This document shows positions 24,710-33,390 of a stretch of 64,000 nt of DNA, piece by piece. The DNA comes from Paenalicyclobacillus mengziensis (GTDB taxonomy: Bacteria > Bacillota > Bacilli > Alicyclobacillales > Alicyclobacillaceae). Each line of letters begins with the position of its first letter. Within the stretch, counting starts at the first letter, position 1. The notes beneath the pieces are model-generated. The model made no database searches. It was not told the origin of the DNA and was given only the letters and a program-made list of their open reading frames with translations. Location of the stretch: positions 4,874,001 to 4,938,000 of the forward strand of contig NZ_CP071182.1 of the NCBI RefSeq assembly GCF_017298635.1, in the 5' to 3' direction. The translations under genes were made by a program, and so were the position numbers.

Positions 24710-25633
24710 CTACTCTGCCTTCTCCAATCCCAGTGCGGTCTCTAATGCAACGCGTAAAAACCCATTTGCACGCTCGAGCAGATGCTCCGCAGTTTCTTTG
24801 GTGACACCAGCTTGCGTAACTAAAATCGCGGCTTTCAAATTACCTTCCGCAGTCATCAGAGCTTTTTCCGCTTCCTCGTATGTGGAACCTGTGACGAGCA
24901 TATGAATCCTCTTCGACCGTTCGACCAGTTTGTGATTTGTAGCCCTGAGGTCGACGAGTAAGTTCCGGTAGACTTTCCCCAAGCGGATCATTGTGGCGGT
25001 ACTAATGATGTTGAGCACCATCTTTTCTGCGGTGCCTGCTTTTAAGCGCGTCGAGCCCATGAGTACTTCAGGGCCGGTGTCTACTTCGATGGCCACGTCA
25101 GCATGCGCACTTACTTCCGAATCCGGATTGCAAGCCAGGGCAACAGTCGACGCTCCTACCGAGCGAGCGTAATCCAGCGCACCGATGACAAATGGAGTTC
25201 GGCCGCTCGCAGTGACCCCCACCACCACATCGAAACTGGAGAGATTGCATGAGGATAGTTCAACATCTGCATCTGCGAATTGGTCTTCCGCCTGTTCAAC
25301 GGCTTCGAACATGGCCCGTTCTCCGCCAGCAATAATCGCCTGAACAAGGTCCGGCGGGGTGTTGAATGTAGGCGGACACTCTGCGGCATCCAAGACCCCA
25401 AGCCGCCCGCTCGTCCCCGCCCCTATGTATATCAGGCGTCCCCCAGTTTGCATTTTGGAGACCACAAGGTTAACGGCTTTCACAATATCCTCACGTGCGC
25501 GTTCGACAGCAAAGGCTACAGTCTTGTCCGCAGTGTTCATAACATCTACAATTTCAGAAACGGTTCTGGTGTCTAAGTCTTGGTACAGCTCGCTGGCATC
25601 CTCCGTGTGAAGCTTTGTCCATATGGATTGCAA
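24710..25633 (-). CDS. murQ: N-acetylmuramic acid 6-phosphate etherase
   Basis: A SIS-domain lyase that splits D-lactate from MurNAc-6-phosphate to give GlcNAc-6-phosphate in wall recycling. TEDASELYQDLDTRTV is the family entry, and IYIGAGTSGRLGVLDAAECPPTF is the diagnostic MurQ signature. VTASGRTPFVIGAL forms the sugar-phosphate site. The TTG at 25633 is preferred (GAGGTGG upstream); the longer frame to 25753 overlaps the previous gene by 86 bases and adds residues not found in the family. It is third in an operon after the GNAT and PIG-L genes. Confidence 0.94.
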   Translation of the reverse strand: MQSIWTKLHTEDASELYQDLDTRTVSEIVDVMNTADKTVAFAVERAREDIVKAVNLVVSKMQTGGRLIYIGAGTSGRLGVLDAAECPPTFNTPPDLVQAIIAGGERAMFEAVEQAEDQFADADVELSSCNLSSFDVVVGVTASGRTPFVIGALDYARSVGASTVALACNPDSEVSAHADVAIEVDTGPEVLMGSTRLKAGTAEKMVLNIISTATMIRLGKVYRNLLVDLRATNHKLVERSKRIHMLVTGSTYEEAEKALMTAEGNLKAAILVTQAGVTKETAEHLLERANGFLRVALETALGLEKAE

Positions 25634-25667
25634 ACTCTCACCCACCTCAATGTGTGCCGCCTCGACC

Positions 25668-26375
25668 TCAGCTGAAGAACTGAACACGTTTCGACAGTGC
25701 TCCGCGAGGGACCGCAAAAGCCTGCGCGCGCTTGAAACCAGCCGGGGCTCCACGAACTATGGTCAACGCCTTATAGTATTCAATAAAAGGGAATCCGTAG
25801 GTCTCGCCGCGTGCGTAGGCATAGGCGTTCATGGCTTTGACCCAAGTCTCATATGCGTCTTCCGGAATATCCACAAATATCTCGGGGTTAAAGTCGTATG
25901 GGTCTTCCCAGTTGTCTGCATAAAACAGTTGGCGCGCGTAATGCGCCGGTAAGGCACGTTCAATGGTTGGCAGACCCGCGTAAAAATGTGCATCCTGAAC
26001 TATCCAATGCGTATTTTCATGGTCTTTGTGAATACTGCCTTTCCAGTGTGTAATGATAATATCCGGTTTGACCTCCCGAATCACGTCCGCAACCTCGTAC
26101 TTGACTTCGTCATTCACTGGTAACTCTGCATCCTTGTAGGCCAGAAAGCGTACATCCGCGCCAACAATGTCTGCAAACTTGTTTGCCTCTTCGATTTTTT
26201 GCTTGGCATACTCGTCAGGTGATAAACGAGGATGCCCTTTTTCGCCCGGCGTAAGGTGGAGGAACGTTGCCTTGTGTCCTGCCTGCGTGTACTTCGCTAT
26301 CACGGCACCAGCCGTCAGGTCCATGTCTCCTGCGTGTCCACCAATCGCCAGAATGTGGTGTTTCGTATCCGCCAT
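25668..26375 (-). CDS. PIG-L/LmbE family deacetylase
   Basis: A 235-residue zinc-dependent deacetylase. The first zinc motif reads GGHAGDMD, a variant of AHPDD, and the second is HKDHENTH. Family members deacetylate GlcNAc-type substrates. Association with murQ suggests an amino sugar released from peptidoglycan or chitin. AGGAGG lies 9 bases before the ATG. The gap to the upstream GNAT gene is 12 bases, to murQ about 34. Confidence 0.9.
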   Translation of the reverse strand: MADTKHHILAIGGHAGDMDLTAGAVIAKYTQAGHKATFLHLTPGEKGHPRLSPDEYAKQKIEEANKFADIVGADVRFLAYKDAELPVNDEVKYEVADVIREVKPDIIITHWKGSIHKDHENTHWIVQDAHFYAGLPTIERALPAHYARQLFYADNWEDPYDFNPEIFVDIPEDAYETWVKAMNAYAYARGETYGFPFIEYYKALTIVRGAPAGFKRAQAFAVPRGALSKRVQFFS

Positions 26376-26387
26376 AGGATGAGCCTC

Positions 26388-27329
26388 CTAAAGTTGTTTA
26401 CGCATGACATCAAAGCGTCGAGTAACCTCGAACCCGGCTCGATAATACAAATGGCCAGCCGGACTGGTTTCACCAGTCCAAAGAAACCATGCATTGTGCA
26501 GCCCCTTTGCCTTCATATCTCGCAGGCATCGATACAGCAAAATCTTGCCGAGCCCTGTACCTCTTAGGTCTTCGTCGACTCCAAACGGGCCAAAGCGCTC
26601 ACCGACGCCGTCATAAGCTCCATACATACAGAAACCGACGATACGCTCGTCCTTATGAGCGACGAGTACATGATGCAGCGGTACACCTTGTCCTACGGCC
26701 TCACGAACAGCCCTTGCCCAGTCCGGATTGAACTTCCTATCGTTAAACTCAACAACCTGGCTGATGTACTTTGGCGTCAGTGTTTCAAATACATAACCTT
26801 CGTCTCTTCGCGCCGCCTCGAGTCTCATTACGTCCTCCGGAACGCGAAAATCGACAAGGTTTTTGTCCATGGCGACGCAAGGATACAGGTGATTGAAACC
26901 CTGTTTATCAAGAAATGCCTTACCAGCCGGGTAACGCTCCGCATCCATGCCCGGAACAAAATAGTTAGGGGCATATGAGGAAAAGAAGATATTACGGCGT
27001 CCTCTGTTTACAAAAAACTCTTCGGCTGCCGCGAACATCTTGGTAGCCACGCCTATTCGCTGATAGTCCGGGTGCACAAAGAATGCGGTAATCCATCCGT
27101 TTTCCGGTTCCAGGTCCGATCCCGATAGAGGGAGCTTCCGAACGATACATAGCGTAAATCCGGCAACTGTCCCGTTCTCTTCGTATAGAATCAGACCCTC
27201 GGCATCAAAATTTGCATCGACCAGTACGCGTTTCACAAACACTTCCATTGACACTGGTTCATCCGGGCACGAACGATTCCAGAGCTGGACGATGACGTCC
27301 TCATCACCGCTTCGATAATGTCGAATCAC
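26388..27329 (-). CDS. tandem GNAT-domain N-acetyltransferase
   Basis: About 313 residues with two GNAT folds. The first (about 1-150) has FVHPDYQRIGVATKMF, the acetyl-CoA pyrophosphate loop; the second (about 165-313) has FGVDEDLRGTGLGKILLYR. First gene of a GNAT/PIG-L/MurQ operon, so the substrate is probably an amino sugar or a wall-derived compound. The GTG at 27329 is chosen because GAGGGGG lies 7 bases upstream; a TTG two codons earlier has no room for a binding site. Confidence 0.87.
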   Translation of the reverse strand: MIRHYRSGDEDVIVQLWNRSCPDEPVSMEVFVKRVLVDANFDAEGLILYEENGTVAGFTLCIVRKLPLSGSDLEPENGWITAFFVHPDYQRIGVATKMFAAAEEFFVNRGRRNIFFSSYAPNYFVPGMDAERYPAGKAFLDKQGFNHLYPCVAMDKNLVDFRVPEDVMRLEAARRDEGYVFETLTPKYISQVVEFNDRKFNPDWARAVREAVGQGVPLHHVLVAHKDERIVGFCMYGAYDGVGERFGPFGVDEDLRGTGLGKILLYRCLRDMKAKGLHNAWFLWTGETSPAGHLYYRAGFEVTRRFDVMRKQL

Positions 27330-27656
27330 ACGCAATCCCCCTCGTGTTTCAGCGCTTGCAAGATGACATCGCTTACAGATGTAGTCATCGATACCACCTC
27401 TATGGTTTGCGTCTGTCAGCCATCAACATGTCATTTCAACATATTATATCATTCCTTTATGAGAATATTGATTTATTTTTACAAATACTAGAATCAACAC
27501 TGCCGATAATTGTAATTATACCTTGCATGTGCTTTCTGTCCTTTTCAATACACCTATTCAACACCTGGCGAAATCAAGGGTTTGATGCATGTTATTTCAT
27601 TTCACGCGAATTTGTGATGAAGACTCGAATAAAGATAGATTTCGTCAAAACTTCTC
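27330..27656. other. AT-rich divergent intergenic region
   Basis: No convincing gene. A 110-codon plus-strand frame here lacks a ribosome binding site and any recognisable feature. The region must hold the promoter of the GNAT operon on the minus strand. Confidence 0.5.
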
Positions 27657-27684
27657 TTGAAGTTACGATAAGATAGTTTATTAT
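27657..27684 (+). promoter_or_regulatory. putative sigma-A promoter of the second c-di-GMP transcript
   Basis: TTGAAG (27657-27662), 16-base spacer, TATTAT (27679-27684). Initiation near 27691 would include the whole riboswitch. Confidence 0.6.
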
Positions 27685-27720
27685 GTTCTTTTGGGATATT
27701 GGAAACGCACCCATAAAGTG

Positions 27721-27808
27721 CATATCTAGCGGGCACACCAGAAGAAATTCTGCGTCGCAAAGCTACGGGTCTAAGGGTTGAAATGAAACCTATGATCGCC
27801 GAGCTGCA
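27721..27808 (+). ncRNA. c-di-GMP-I (GEMM-I) riboswitch, copy 2
   Basis: GGGCACAC, then a CAGAA/TTCTG stem with GAAA tetraloop, then CGTCGCAAAGCTACGGGTCTAA, a GGGTT/AAACC stem and GATCGCCGAGCTGC. The receptor strand CGCAAAGCTACGGGTCTAA is identical to that of copy 1. An intrinsic terminator follows 14 bases later. Confidence 0.85.
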
Positions 27809-27821
27809 TCTGATTGTTGAA

Positions 27822-27856
27822 AGCGTCCCGTGCTGGTTCTGCGGGACGTATTTTTA
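27822..27856 (+). terminator. expression-platform terminator of c-di-GMP riboswitch 2
   Basis: GCGTCCCG (27823-27830) pairs with CGGGACGT (27842-27849), followed by ATTTTTA. It lies before the cheB-fapA genes and is the likely regulated step. Confidence 0.8.
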
Positions 27857-27862
27857 TGCTTT

Positions 27863-28041
27863 ATGGGCAAACGAAAGTTCATGCGTTGGGGAGGAGCGTT
27901 GGTCACGTTCATACAAGCGTGGTCACGAAGCACACGCCAGCACCAGGCAATTGAAAAAAGTCTATAACAGGAGGTGCTTCCGCCGCCTCTTTGTCGCAAA
28001 TGGCAGAGCAACTGCAATCCATGGTGACTCAATTTCGACTG
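27863..28041 (+). pseudogene. internally deleted methyl-accepting chemotaxis protein remnant
   Basis: The frame ending at 28041 reads ASLSQMAEQLQSMVTQFRL then stop, the typical C-terminal tail of chemoreceptors (SL..MAEEL..MV..F). A short ATG frame (27863-27967) precedes it in another frame. The several hundred codons expected between are missing. The remnant sits between the c-di-GMP riboswitch terminator and cheB, so the switch probably once controlled a receptor-cheB-fapA operon. Only about 24 residues support the call. Confidence 0.6.
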
Positions 28042-28108
28042 TAAGCACCATCCCACCTCAGTTGATGGGGTGGGACACCAACCATAGGGGCAAAAGGGTG
28101 ACAAGTGC

Positions 28109-29152
28109 ATGGGAATCAAGGTCTTGATTGTCGACGACTCTGCATTCATGAGAGTGACGATTGCCAAGATGCTGTCAAACGATGTAGATATCGAAGTCGT
28201 CGGGACGGCCCGCAATGGGCTCGATGCCCTCAAGCGGATCGAGAAATTGCAACCCGACGTCATAACGATGGACATTGAAATGCCGGAACTTGACGGTATT
28301 GCGACGTTAAAACAACTGATGGCAGATGCGCCGCGGCCCGTGATTATGCTCAGTTCGCATACGGCAGCGGGTGCTGACCTGACGATGCAAGCACTGCAAT
28401 GCGGAGCAGTGGATTTTATGACCAAGCCGGTCGCGCGAAATATCGAGCAGACTACCGAGACCTTAGTTGGGAAAGTCAAAGCAGCCGCGAGTGCTGTGCC
28501 CAAAATCATCGAATCGGGTCTTAAAGTCCCTCAGCAAACTCCCGACAGTAAACTCTTGTCCTCGGCGAGAAAGGTGTCTCAGATTCTCGCCATGGGCACT
28601 TCGACAGGCGGTCCGCAAGCGCTGAGTCAAGTTTTGCGTCAGCTCCCGGGATTCATTCCGTGTCCCATCCTGGTTGTTCAACACATGCCACCTAAGTTTA
28701 CGAAAGCACTTGCGAATCGCTTAGATGCGATGTGCAACATTCACGTCGTCGAGGCAGTGAACAACCAAGTCCTCGCAAACGGAACTGCATACATTGCACC
28801 TGGGGATTTTCACATGCAGGTGGTACGAGATGGCGGAGAATATCTCATACAGTTGAACCAAGGTGCAAAACGGCACGAGCACCGTCCATCCGTGGATGTC
28901 CTGTTTGAGTCACTCGCACGCTTACGGGACGTCCCCCGCCACCTGGTGTTGATGACAGGGATGGGCAACGACGGGGCTGCAGGTATGCTGCTAGCAAAGC
29001 AGTCGGGGGCCACCACTATTGCGGAATCACAACAGACCTGTGTTGTGTACGGGATGCCAAAAGCTGCAATTGCACTCGAGTGTGTGGATTACGTGTTACC
29101 TCTTCATCAAATTGGCCAAAAACTTGTGGATGTGACGAACGCGTCAACCTGA
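28109..29152 (+). CDS. cheB: chemotaxis response regulator protein-glutamate methylesterase CheB
   Basis: A 347-residue enzyme that demethylates or deamidates chemoreceptors. Receiver domain 1-120 has VLIVDDSAFMR and the phosphoacceptor Asp in TMDIEMPELDG. The esterase domain (about 155-345) keeps the catalytic Ser in GTSTGGP, His in VQHMPP and Asp in TGMGNDGA. AAAGGGTG lies 8 bases before the ATG. No cheR, cheA or flagellar genes are in the window. It is downstream of a c-di-GMP riboswitch and upstream of a FapA-domain gene, so methylation-based sensing may be tied to c-di-GMP levels. Confidence 0.95.
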   Translation: MGIKVLIVDDSAFMRVTIAKMLSNDVDIEVVGTARNGLDALKRIEKLQPDVITMDIEMPELDGIATLKQLMADAPRPVIMLSSHTAAGADLTMQALQCGAVDFMTKPVARNIEQTTETLVGKVKAAASAVPKIIESGLKVPQQTPDSKLLSSARKVSQILAMGTSTGGPQALSQVLRQLPGFIPCPILVVQHMPPKFTKALANRLDAMCNIHVVEAVNNQVLANGTAYIAPGDFHMQVVRDGGEYLIQLNQGAKRHEHRPSVDVLFESLARLRDVPRHLVLMTGMGNDGAAGMLLAKQSGATTIAESQQTCVVYGMPKAAIALECVDYVLPLHQIGQKLVDVTNAST

Positions 29153-29290
29153 CTGTGTGCGAATGAATCAACGCCCATACGTCGCTCATGAACGAGGCTC
29201 GACAGTGCAGATAAACTCAACAAGTTCAAAAATTGTTGCGAAATGGTAGACTTCACAACGCCAACGAACGAGCTTCTGTGGTGTTTGATA

Positions 29291-29307
29291 GTGATAGGGA
29301 CTATCAC
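29291..29307. repeat. inverted repeat between cheB and the FapA-domain gene
   Basis: GTGATAG and CTATCAC around GGA, 60 bases before the FapA-like start. It may be an operator or a processing hairpin; there is no T tract. Confidence 0.35.
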
Positions 29308-29368
29308 ACAATCAGGAGCAGTTAACACGCGTACAGCCATCAATGTAGGCTGAAAGGGGTCTATCATC

Positions 29369-31111
29369 GTGCGATTTTCACCGAAACCGAACCCTAAACA
29401 CGGAACCGTACTCGTACAGAATAACCAGATTATCGTCACCAATCCTGAAGCTGAAGGTTCGTACGCTGTCATCGAGGTTCCGAACAGCAAAGGCATTCAA
29501 GTTTTTATCGATGGTAAGCCTGCCAGAGGGTCTCTGACAGTGGATTCGAAGCTCCGTATTGAAGTGAAAACCTCAAACGTAGCTCCCGAGCGGAAGCTGC
29601 AGTGGTTGCCATCTGAGGACAAATTGAGTTTATGCGCCAGGCTAGTCATGCGGCCCGGAATTGAATACCAGTACCAGGATACGCCAGCCCCTGTACGACG
29701 GCTGTCACTGCAAGTCGTGGAATCCCCTATCCCGCCACAGCCATTCACTCCTGAAGAGATGATGAAGGACCTTGCTCAAACTGAGTTTGTTGGCACTATG
29801 GATGAAAAAGGACTCGCTGTCCTTAGCCAGTCGACAGCAAGCAACGAAGCCGTCCTGTTACAAGGTACACCGATGGATCCCGGCGTACCCGCAGGTTATG
29901 CGCCGGTCCCCCTAAAACGGCGATACGATCCGCTTCATCTTCATATGCACGTCGCAACTGTGATCAGTGGGACCATCGTCGCCCGTTATTCTTCCGGCAG
30001 GGCTGGCTATTCAGGAAAAGATATTTTTGGCAGCGACATCCCTGTCCCTGAACACCCGCCAGTGTCTGCACTCGGTGACGGAGTACAGGACGTAACTGGA
30101 CAATTGGTAGCCAAGCGAAGTGGGCGGTTAGTGTTCTCCTCTGCCTTGATTGATGTAGTCCCAGAGTTGATGTTGCAGCAGGATATCTCCCCCAAGGGTG
30201 GACAGGTCATTTTTGACGGTGATGTGTGGGTCGGTGGCTCCGTGCTCGACGGGTGTTTTATCAAGGCCACAGGCAGGGTCGTTATTGAAGGAAATGTTAT
30301 GAATGCAAAGGTTGTCGCCGAACAAGGAATATGGGTGTACGGGAATGTGACAGGCGGTACCTTGCTCACGGGTCAAGTGAGTCTTTTGTACGGGGAACTG
30401 CACCCTCACCTCAAGGAGGTTATAGAGGCATTTTCTTCCTTCACGAGAGACTGCGACGTCGTCATCTTTGAGGCGCAAAAGCAACAGCAAACCCGGTCGA
30501 AAATTCATTTGATTCCGGCTGCCTTACTGCAAAGTCGATACCAGAGTATGCTCGACCGTCTTGAGTCTTTGGCAGCAAATTACACGGTACTTACCACGAT
30601 AGACAGTGCCTATCGAGAGATCTTCGAACTCTTACGCAGCAAGTGGACGGGGATTCAAGTGACGGCGATTCAACTCGATGATGCAAAGTTACTGCACACG
30701 AAACTGCGAGATTATCTGCGTTACGTTGAAAATGCGCTGACGAACCGTTTCGCGCATGTCACTGTCGCCAGTGCGACCTCTTCTACCATTCAGGCGACAG
30801 GCAACGTCTGCGTTACAGGCAAGGGACTGTATGGGACCCGTGTGGAATCGCAGAGGTCTATCCTCATCAAGAAATCGGCTCGAGGGTCGACTTTGTCCGC
30901 GGAAAGAGCTGTATACGTCCATGAACTCGGGTCTGCGGCAGCTGCCGAGTGCAGTGTGGCCGTAAAGCGTCGAAGTGGCACCATTTATATTGGCATCCGG
31001 CATCCCAATACCCTCTTGACGCTTGGGACAGAACAGCATCGGTCTGACCGGCGTGTTGAAAACACCTATTATCAGGGGAGGCTGCCGGGTCACAACTACA
31101 TCAGTGTATAG
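29369..31111 (+). CDS. FapA/DUF342 polymer-like domain protein
   Basis: A 580-residue protein homologous to the C-terminal part of the EAL-FapA fusion at 7316-9868. An N-terminal module (about 10-110; HGTVLVQNNQIIVTNPEAEG) is shared with that protein. Then come the DUF342 core with GEI-type solenoid repeats such as VIFDGDVWVGGSVLDGCFIK, a helical middle (about 350-460) and a second short solenoid. FapA proteins in Vibrio affect flagellar assembly and sugar-PTS signalling; the function here is unknown. The GTG start follows AAAGGGG. It has no EAL domain, unlike its paralogue. Confidence 0.85.
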   Translation: MRFSPKPNPKHGTVLVQNNQIIVTNPEAEGSYAVIEVPNSKGIQVFIDGKPARGSLTVDSKLRIEVKTSNVAPERKLQWLPSEDKLSLCARLVMRPGIEYQYQDTPAPVRRLSLQVVESPIPPQPFTPEEMMKDLAQTEFVGTMDEKGLAVLSQSTASNEAVLLQGTPMDPGVPAGYAPVPLKRRYDPLHLHMHVATVISGTIVARYSSGRAGYSGKDIFGSDIPVPEHPPVSALGDGVQDVTGQLVAKRSGRLVFSSALIDVVPELMLQQDISPKGGQVIFDGDVWVGGSVLDGCFIKATGRVVIEGNVMNAKVVAEQGIWVYGNVTGGTLLTGQVSLLYGELHPHLKEVIEAFSSFTRDCDVVIFEAQKQQQTRSKIHLIPAALLQSRYQSMLDRLESLAANYTVLTTIDSAYREIFELLRSKWTGIQVTAIQLDDAKLLHTKLRDYLRYVENALTNRFAHVTVASATSSTIQATGNVCVTGKGLYGTRVESQRSILIKKSARGSTLSAERAVYVHELGSAAAAECSVAVKRRSGTIYIGIRHPNTLLTLGTEQHRSDRRVENTYYQGRLPGHNYISV

Positions 31112-31115
31112 TTGT
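31090..31115 (+). repeat. inverted repeat over the stop codon of the FapA-like gene
   Basis: CACAACTA and TAGTTGTG form an 8-bp stem over the stop codon. There is no T tract, so it is at best a weak terminator or an mRNA 3' hairpin. Confidence 0.4.
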
Positions 31116-31166
31116 GTTCGAATGGCTCATGAGCACTGCTTCGTATCTGTAAAGCGGTTCCCCTCA

Positions 31167-31658
31167 TCAATGTTCACGCCGGGATTTAAGGCGGTCTTGA
31201 CCACGTGTGGCTCTCCTAGGGGCTTTTCTCTTTCGCATGTTTGCCGATGGACGAAAGACCATGTACCTCATCATGAAGTAACTCATCGACGACGAGATGA
31301 ACATAGCCAAGCCTTTGGAAATGTTACTGCTGACAAATACCGGGATGGATTTGGAGAAGATGAGGTAGGTTGAAAAGAACACAGCAATCGCATCATTTAG
31401 AACCAGGTTCACAAAGGCCTGGACAAAAAATCGAGCAGTTTCTTTCGCATCCCTAGCTGCAACATCCCGAAATGTAAATCGACGATTCAAGAAGTAACTG
31501 TTGGTGATGGCGCAGATGACCGCTATCGTATTATCAATAAAAATGTGGAAAGCATCTTTTGGGGACAACAGAAGAAGCCCGTTTAAAATGAGGAGGTCAA
31601 TAACCGCATTAAGGAAGCCAATCACCAGAAATCTCGTGTAACGATGCACGAACTTCAC
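31167..31658 (-). CDS. GtrA-like membrane protein
   Basis: A 163-residue protein with four transmembrane helices. RFLVIGFLNAVIDLLILN and SYFLNRRFTFRD are the GtrA (PF04138) hallmarks. GtrA proteins help move undecaprenyl-phosphate-linked sugars across the membrane for glycosylation of wall polymers. The C-terminal 25 residues are strongly basic. The GTG start is supported by GGTGAT 6 bases upstream. A DedA gene follows the same strand upstream, also an undecaprenyl-phosphate-related family. Confidence 0.85.
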   Translation of the reverse strand: MKFVHRYTRFLVIGFLNAVIDLLILNGLLLLSPKDAFHIFIDNTIAVICAITNSYFLNRRFTFRDVAARDAKETARFFVQAFVNLVLNDAIAVFFSTYLIFSKSIPVFVSSNISKGLAMFISSSMSYFMMRYMVFRPSANMRKRKAPRRATRGQDRLKSRREH

Positions 31659-31898
31659 GCGACATCACCATATCGAATAGATTGACTCCCACCAGCACAA
31701 AGTTTTGTTGTGCGGGGTGCCCCATTGTCCACAGTAGTACAATTATATCCTCCAGATGTGGAGGATAGGTGGAAAGCGTGTGTCAAGATGCTGTTTCCCC
31801 TTTCAAGGCTTAGCAAGGCGCGTTCATGGCACTCCTCGATGTCTGATGCAGGATTCTCGATGTCGGATGTCAGATTCCGGACGTCGCAATCGCGGACG
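31659..31898. other. intergenic region with short degenerate repeats
   Basis: TATCCTCCA/TGGAGGATA (about 31746-31767) form a perfect hairpin. The segment 31835-31885 repeats GATGTC(T/G)GATG-type words three times. No gene is supported. Confidence 0.5.
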
Positions 31899-32513
31899 CT
31901 ATTCCTCATCTTGCGTGTGTCTCTTTGCCAGCCCCAGACGATATCCAGTATAGCCAGATATCAGCGCTACAAAAATCACAATGATAATCACTTGTAAATT
32001 CAAGTGCATCATAATGCGAACGTACCTGACCAAAATTCTACCAAAGACAGTGAATGTAATAACCCAAAGAATGGAACCGATAGCACTCAACAATGCAAAG
32101 GAACGAAACGGAAACAGATTTGCACCAGCGATGTAGGGGATAATCCCTCGCACAATCGGCAAGAAACGATAAATGACAAAAAGCGGCGCAGAATAGCGCA
32201 CCATTCTCGTTTCCGCTTTTAAAATGTAGCTCTTAGGGATTTTCAGCTTGGCATACAGTTGATGAAGCGCCGCCTTGCCGATTAAACGGCCTATCCCGTA
32301 ACCAACGAGTGATCCGAAATAGGAGCCCCCGAAGGCCACCGTCAATAACAGCCAATACGGATACACACCCTTGGATGCCGCCACACTGCCTAGCGTCACG
32401 AGTGTTTCTGATGGGAACGGCAGCATCAATGACTCCCCGAAAACACCAATGAAGATGCCAATCAGACCAAAGTGGGCCAACGAATGGTACAGACCATGGA
32501 AACGCACTTCCAT
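31899..32513 (-). CDS. DedA family membrane protein
   Basis: A 204-residue DedA/VTT-domain protein. FGESLMLPFPSETLVTLG and RFLPIVRGIIPYIAGANLF contain the conserved acidic and arginine residues of the family. Recent work assigns DedA members to undecaprenyl-phosphate or phospholipid scrambling. AGGAAGG precedes the ATG. It probably supports wall lipid carrier recycling; specificity is not visible. Confidence 0.9.
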   Translation of the reverse strand: MEVRFHGLYHSLAHFGLIGIFIGVFGESLMLPFPSETLVTLGSVAASKGVYPYWLLLTVAFGGSYFGSLVGYGIGRLIGKAALHQLYAKLKIPKSYILKAETRMVRYSAPLFVIYRFLPIVRGIIPYIAGANLFPFRSFALLSAIGSILWVITFTVFGRILVRYVRIMMHLNLQVIIIVIFVALISGYTGYRLGLAKRHTQDEE

Positions 32514-32627
32514 ACACCTTCCTCGAATCTACTTAGGCCTGTTCAATATCTTTTGACGGTACGTCTGCGTTTACTTCTCCCACACCATAATCCGAAACAG
32601 TGTTCCCATCCATCTAGCCATTCTTCA

Positions 32628-32771
32628 TTATACTTGACATGCGAAGGCTTCAAGCACCGCCAGCATCGCAGTATTTGGCCGCGTTTGTGTGGTCAAAATA
32701 AGACCAGTCTCAGAGGTCAGAACGACACCGGCAATGGACGTTGTGCCACTATCCAACCCAACGACTTGCAC
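32628..32771 (-). pseudogene. N-terminal fragment of an FGGY-type carbohydrate kinase
   Basis: A 47-codon frame with a GTG start and GGGAGTG 8 bases upstream reads VVGLDSGTTSIAGVVLT, the phosphate-1 loop of FGGY/ASKHA sugar kinases, most like sedoheptulokinases (IGLDIGTTSIS), then TRPNTAMLAVLEA and an early stop. A full kinase has about 500 residues. The gene was truncated after its first beta hairpin. Confidence 0.65.
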
Positions 32772-32838
32772 CCAAATTCACTCCCGTTTGAAATGACATA
32801 ATCGGGACAAGCCATTCATAGATATCAGTAACACAAAC

Positions 32839-33105
32839 ATGGCGCGGAGGCGAATCCAGATGGCTGCTTTTGGTTTTATTCTATTTGCAGGTATTGTGTA
32901 CGCATTGTTCTTGCCGAAAAAGGCGCAAAAATCCACGCAAAAAGCAGCGGTGCACTTGGTTCGGGGTAAGTACGAGCCAAAGCGGAAGCAGACGCAGCAA
33001 AGTAAACAAGTTTCACTGAGTCCAACCGACGCCCTCAGACTTAAGGAAGTCAAGTTGGCCGCACAGTTAAAAGAGGTACGTGCCCAGTTGAGGAACAACG
33101 CGTAA
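32839..33105 (+). CDS. small single-pass membrane protein, unknown
   Basis: An 88-residue frame with one N-terminal hydrophobic helix (about 8-24), then a lysine-rich segment and an alpha-helical charged tail. No ribosome binding site is evident and no family is recognised, so it may not be real. Confidence 0.4.
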   Translation: MARRRIQMAAFGFILFAGIVYALFLPKKAQKSTQKAAVHLVRGKYEPKRKQTQQSKQVSLSPTDALRLKEVKLAAQLKEVRAQLRNNA

Positions 33106-33390
33106 GACCCTTACATCCCAAAGGCTCGGCAACATCGCTTTGTCGGGCCTGTAAACTGTTCCACATCGGTGCAAAGGACCGCCCCTTCACAAACTGCCCC
33201 AAACGCCACAACTTGCTCTGACTCCTCCTCATTACAACTCGCACTGACCAATTCTCATCGTAACTTGCCTCTTCTCACTGCGGAAAATTTCTAAGCACAC
33301 TTCTTGTTATTTATTAATTAACTCATTAGTATAATATATAAGTGACGACAGACTTATGGAATCTCCAAGTGATGCAACGGGAGGATGACG
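33106..33390. other. intergenic region upstream of the ABC exporter pair
   Basis: It contains TATAAT at 33330-33335 in an AT-rich stretch with a weak -35. No gene is supported. Confidence 0.4.

Noticed and set aside
25634..25753. 40-residue N-terminal extension of MurQ
   Set aside because: It overlaps the PIG-L gene by 86 bases and does not resemble MurQ; the TTG at 25633 has a good binding site.
27344..27676. 110-codon plus-strand frame upstream of the second riboswitch
   Set aside because: No ribosome binding site, AT-rich composition, and it overlaps the predicted promoter; no family features.
27790..28509. 239-codon minus-strand frame over the cheB start
   Set aside because: Opposite a complete CheB receiver and across a terminator; not a gene.
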